Source: Phocoena phocoena
Taxonomy: Eukaryota > Chordata > Mammalia > Artiodactyla > Phocoenidae
Direction: 5' to 3'
Assembly: GCF_963924675.1 (NCBI RefSeq)
Contig: NC_089220.1
Span: forward strand, 113,352,697 to 113,416,696
DNA: 64,000 bases
Part shown: piece by piece, positions 59,900 to 64,000 of the stretch
Numbering within the stretch: the stretch's first letter is position 1
How the letters are laid out: each line of letters starts with the position of its first letter
Translations under genes and position numbers: made by a program
Notes under the pieces: generated by a model
Told to the model about the DNA's origin: nothing
What the model saw: the letters and a program-made list of their open reading frames with translations, nothing else
Database searches by the model: none

Positions 59900-60690
59900 T
59901 TTCATTATTATGTTGTATTATTTATTAGTGTTCAGGGTTAATCAGGGTTGTTAATCCTAATAGTTGAATCAATCTACCGGTGTTCTTTTTTTTTTTTGCT
60001 GTAATTCAAATAGACCGTCATACCTGAAAATGTTTTATAAATGGTCAATTTACTTTGCTGTTTCTCTTAATTTTTCAAGTTAGCCTGAATGATATAAATG
60101 ATATAAAGCCTGAACAAAAGGTTCACAAAAAGGTATTGCCTCCATATCTCTTTCTTTTTCTTTTTTTTAATGATGTTTATTCTCTTTACCAAGCTGTACC
60201 ATAATGTGCTTGGTAAGCCTCCATATTTCTTAAAGAAAATATTTGTTCCAAGAAATTTTAAAAAATGATTTATGAATGACTTTAGAATGTTGAATTTAAA
60301 AATTGAGCAAAAAGTTTCACATCTTGGTGTATGGTTCCTCCTTGTCAAAATATTAAAAACTTTGCAGTAGAAAGTTAAATTAAATAAATTATTTTTTCAA
60401 AATAATGTATAGATTCCTTTACTTGGAAAACATGCATTTTAGGACAGTTCTTCGATATAATTACATGCATTTTAGCTGCCAGGATCATTGTCATTGTCAT
60501 TCACCCCAGAGAAGAAAAGACTCAGTGCTTTCTTGGGTGGTGAATTTCTTCTTGACATTTTATTGGAGCTCTGTGGAGCTGTGACTGTCATCCTGCCTGG
60601 CTATATCCCCAAAATCCTGGAGCACAAGCAGTACTGGCAGTAGTAGCCTCCATTTATTTCTGCAACATAAGAAATAAGGAGATACTTATT
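59900..60690. other. AT-rich, no recognisable gene
   Basis: T- and A-rich sequence with short homopolymers; no repeat family assigned. Confidence 0.4.
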
Positions 60691-60696
60691 AAAACA

Positions 60697-60912
60697 GGGG
60701 TTGGAAATGTTTTTCCATAAATGACCAGTTGTGACTGTTTTAGGCTTTCTGGGCTACAAAGTCTCTGTCACAACTAGTCAGCTCTGCTTTTGTAGCACAA
60801 AAGCAGCAATAGATAACATGTAAATAAATGTACATGGCTGTGTTCCAATGAAACTTTATTCACAAAAAACTGGATTTACCCCATGGCCCGCCATTTGCTA
60901 GGCAGTGCTCTA
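60697..60912. mobile_element. hAT-type element, same family as 29.7 kb
   Basis: Shares 'ctctgtcacaactagtcagctctgc' and 'tgtagcacaaaagcagcaatag' with the copy at 29697-29987. Termini are eroded. Confidence 0.8.
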
Positions 60913-60914
60913 AA

Positions 60915-62390
60915 GTCGGGTAGAGAGAGGTTAACTGTAATTACTGTATATGTGTTTTGAAGTTGGAAATTGTCTCCTCCTGGGACCTTAAGGAACACAA
61001 AGGATTTGAGAAAAAAAAAAGTATATTTTTTCATTAAAACCTAAGAATTATGATTGCTATCCAATTGTTTTCATTACTTAGACAAATCATAGTTGAATTC
61101 CTGCTGACTGTTTTGTGGCAAGGTCCACTCTCAATCTGTAGTAGAGAGCAGCAGCAAGAATTAGAAAACCATTTATGGTAAATTCTTAAGGGACAGCATT
61201 ACTGATTTGTGCATACTGTAGTTTAGTATGCGTATGAAAACTACCCTCTAAAATACATCTCTTTTCCTTTCTCATTTATTATAGCGTGTCCAACTTTAGC
61301 ATATGGAAGCATTTCTACAGTGTAAGTTATTCTGAGGAAAAGACATAATTTGTAAATGCTGTCAAGTAAACTATGCATTTCTAAATGCTGCTTGGGTGAC
61401 TGCGTACATCTCTGTAAAAACTGTCCTATAATAGTGCAGGAAAAGAGGACTCGGGTGCAGAGTGTAAGTAGCCCGTTTGAGATATTTCTATCCAGAAGTC
61501 TTTCTCTCACTTCTGCAACATGGATGGCATCAGAAAGGATTGCTCAGCCTCTGTTCTTGGTAGTTATTTAGTGACACGTGGCAAATGATTTCATTTAAAA
61601 AACTCCTTGTGGCTTCATTTGCTGATAAGGTAAGACCAAGAACAAAATAATCTTGACCAAGACTTTAATAAAAACCATATGTTATTAGTACGGGAAAATA
61701 TGTAGATTGCAGAAAGCTTTTAAGTTAACGAAACTGTTCTGTCTGCTTGACAGACATTCACTGAGCAAGTTGCTTTATAAGTCATGATGTGTATGGTCAA
61801 CATAATCTATTTAGGAAAGAATTGTGAAACATCGTATTTTATTCCTACAAATGGAAAAACATACATATACTTTAATCACAGCTGCTTAACTTGTTTTCTT
61901 TTTAAAGTTTACTTTTTAATTAAAAGTATGCATGTTTATTACAGAGAATTTAGAAAACAATGAAAAACAATGAAGAAGGAAATAAAAACTCACTCCTAGG
62001 GCCACCAGCCAAAGAGAAGTGCTCTTCAATCTGTTATTTATAGAAACTCTAAAACAAGCAAACAAACTGAAAACACCCAGACACGCTACAGAATGAAGAA
62101 AGGGTGAAGTAAAATATTTGTTTTGCTAACTGATTCGCAAGCCACACTGTGAATAGCAGGGGACCTTGTAATGGGTTTAGAGCCTACTATTACTGTGTGC
62201 AGCTATTGACCTCAAATTGCCTCTTGACAATGTCCTACAACTGGATGTTGAACAGAAAGCCTATAGAAGGACAAGAAGAAGTTTTAGGTAACATAAAATT
62301 TCTCATATTATTGCTCCTGTATTCAAGAAGGGAGAAAACTGATGTTTCCAGAAGAAAATATATGAAAATATGCTGATGATTTGAGGTAGG
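60915..62390. other. no recognisable gene
   Basis: AT-rich sequence. 61890-62010 resembles the old repeat near 24.95 kb ('ttattacagagaatttagaaaac'). Confidence 0.4.
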
Positions 62391-62399
62391 CAAGGATTT

Positions 62400-63140
62400 C
62401 TTAAACAACACACCAAAAGAACTAACCATGAAAGAACGGGACTTCATTGAAATTGAGGACTTTTGTTTATCAAAATACACCATAAAGAGTGAAAAGATAA
62501 GCCATAGACAGGGTGAAGATATTCACAATAATATGTTTGACAAAAGATTCGTACTCAGATTGTATAAAGAAACTACTAATCATGAAGAAAAAGTCAAGGA
62601 ATTCAATTTTAAAATGGGCAAAAGACTTGCAAAGTCACTTCATGTAAGAGGGTATTCTAACGGTCAGTAAGCATATGAAAAGATGCTCAATCAAAATCAT
62701 TAATTAAGTAAATCATTAGTCCCTAGGGAAATACAAGTTAAAGTGAGACACCACCAGAATGGCTAAAATGAACAACACTGACAGTACCAAGTGCTGATGA
62801 AGATGTGGAGCAACAGGAACTTTCATACATTGCTGGTGGGAGGTTAAACAGTGAACCCCTTTGGCAGCATATCTTAAAACTGTTTGGCAGCATATCTTAA
62901 AGCTAAACATAGGCTTTTTTTTTTAACAACCTGGCTATTCTACTCCTAAGTATTAATACTAACCCAAGAGTGATGAGTGCATGCCTCACCAAAAAATACA
63001 CATTAAAAACGTTCATAGAAGTTTATTTACAATTACTTAAAATTGGAAATAATCCAAAAGTCTATCAGCAAGAGAATGGATAAAGAAATTATAATATGTC
63101 CATACAAGATAACATTAAACAGCAATTAAAAATTAGACGT
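62400..63140 (+). mobile_element. old L1M, ORF2 C-terminal region
   Basis: Encodes degraded ORF2 C-terminal text: KMGKRLAKSLHV near 62610, and nucleotide phrases 'ggctaaaatgaacaacactgacagtacc', 'gctgatgaagatgtggagcaacaggaac', 'catacattgctggtggga'. Stops and frameshifts throughout. Confidence 0.85.
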
Positions 63141-63144
63141 CTGT

Positions 63145-64000
63145 TTCCAGCCAAAATGGGCCAACAGGGATCGGATTCACTCTCCCATCTAGAATAAGAG
63201 CAAAATGGCCAAGATAGAGCAACAGGGACCAGATTTCCCCTAATCCTCTGACCTGAAACAACCAAAAGAAAATAAAACCAAACAACATATATAAAGCAGT
63301 GTTTTTCAAAACACTGGACATCAGGCAACAAAAGACAGTGATCCCTCAGAGATGAGAAACAAATCAGTTGAATGTGAAAATTTCCCCAGCTAACTGCTGG
63401 GGAAATGGGAATACAGGCAGAACCTTTTGGCCTCCTTGAGTTAAGGAGATGGACTTGACAGTCCAGCAAGATCAAGGTGGAGAGAGTCTGCAGGGCAGAG
63501 TACCAGAGAGGAGAGAACTACACAAAGGGAAGACTGCAAGAGATCTGCAGGGCTTTCTCCTCAAGGACACAGTACTGCACTGATCTATTTTCCTCACGTG
63601 TGTGAGGAAACAGCCTGAGGCCAGAAGAGAATCGTCAGACAGGATTAAAGGGAACAATGTCTGGTACTCACGCAGGAACAGGAACCGTGACTCTTCCCAG
63701 CAGCCAGGCTTTATAAGCTTATAATCCAGGAGGCATTGGAGAGAATACTCAGGAAGCTCTTGCCTTGGTACTGCATTGCTCTGGATATGACAAACAAGTC
63801 ATAAAAGCATGACTGAAAGGGTCAAACTGTTTCTAAATAACTTAGCTATCCTAGCACAAGTCTCAAGAATATAGGAATATGAAAATATCCAGCACCCAGC
63901 AAGGTAAATTTTACCAACAAGGTAAAATTCAAGATGCCTGGCATTTAGTCAAAGATTACCAGGCATGCACAGAAGCAGAAAAACATTAGCATTATTCTCC
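63145..64000 (+). mobile_element. old L1 (L1M/HAL1-like) 5' region
   Basis: Resembles the 5'UTR and upstream part of ORF1 of old L1s, for example 'ggtaaaattcaagatgcctggcatttagtc' and 'accaggcatgcacagaagcag' near 63930. Runs off the window. Family name tentative. Confidence 0.55.

Noticed and set aside
1..64000. Search for CRISPR arrays, operons, phage or mobile defence systems
   Set aside because: The window is vertebrate nuclear DNA; the only regular arrays are micro- and minisatellites without unique spacers.

Overview
The window is mammalian nuclear DNA, almost certainly from a cetacean (whale or dolphin). The main evidence is five near-complete copies and two fragments of the tRNA-derived SINE typical of whales and their relatives (CHR-type; head 'gggcttccctggtgg', internal box A/B-like motifs, A-rich tail). 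It also holds young L1 LINEs with the 3'UTR seen in even-toothed ungulates and whales, plus many older MIR, L2, L1M, hAT and MaLR remnants. No bacterial, plasmid or viral gene organisation is present. Long open frames in the repeats are broken LINE or transposase remnants, or frame artefacts of tandem repeats.

Layout. 1-4.4 kb: antisense L1 with dead ORF2, ORF1 and the start of its 5'UTR. 4.8-5.85 kb: half of a Tigger/pogo transposase gene. 6-16 kb: mostly unique intronic or intergenic DNA with a TA/TG microsatellite, a 7 x 43 bp minisatellite, TTCC and GA tracts, and MIR/L2 remnants. 16.4-17.5 kb: a strong CpG island with at least two good splice donors on the + strand. 19-25 kb: SINE, MIRs and old L1 pieces. 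25.3-27.8 kb: a 5'-truncated L1 with a perfect 15 bp target duplication and a SINE inserted inside it. 29.7 kb: a complete small hAT element with an 8 bp duplication. 31.7-36 kb: rearranged old L1, SINE, an L1 3' end and a poly(A)-only insertion. 40.6-41.1 kb: solo retroviral LTR. 45.3 kb: L1 3' end with a probable 3' transduction. 47.8-48.7 kb: a 33 bp G run and an AGGGG array. 57.8-59.9 kb: a MaLR retrotransposon with both LTRs. 62.4-64 kb: old L1.

Gene content. No complete gene is visible. The best-supported gene signal is a split + strand transcript. The CpG island exon ends at a donor at 16892/16893. An exon at 44179-44286 has upstream in-frame stops and a strong Kozak ATG. An exon at 56358-56427 joins it in matching phase. 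The two coding exons together encode a classic 33-residue N-terminus with a hydrophobic signal-peptide core. The rest of the gene would lie beyond 64 kb, so most of the window would be 5'UTR introns and intron 'sea' between exons. I could not identify the protein by name.
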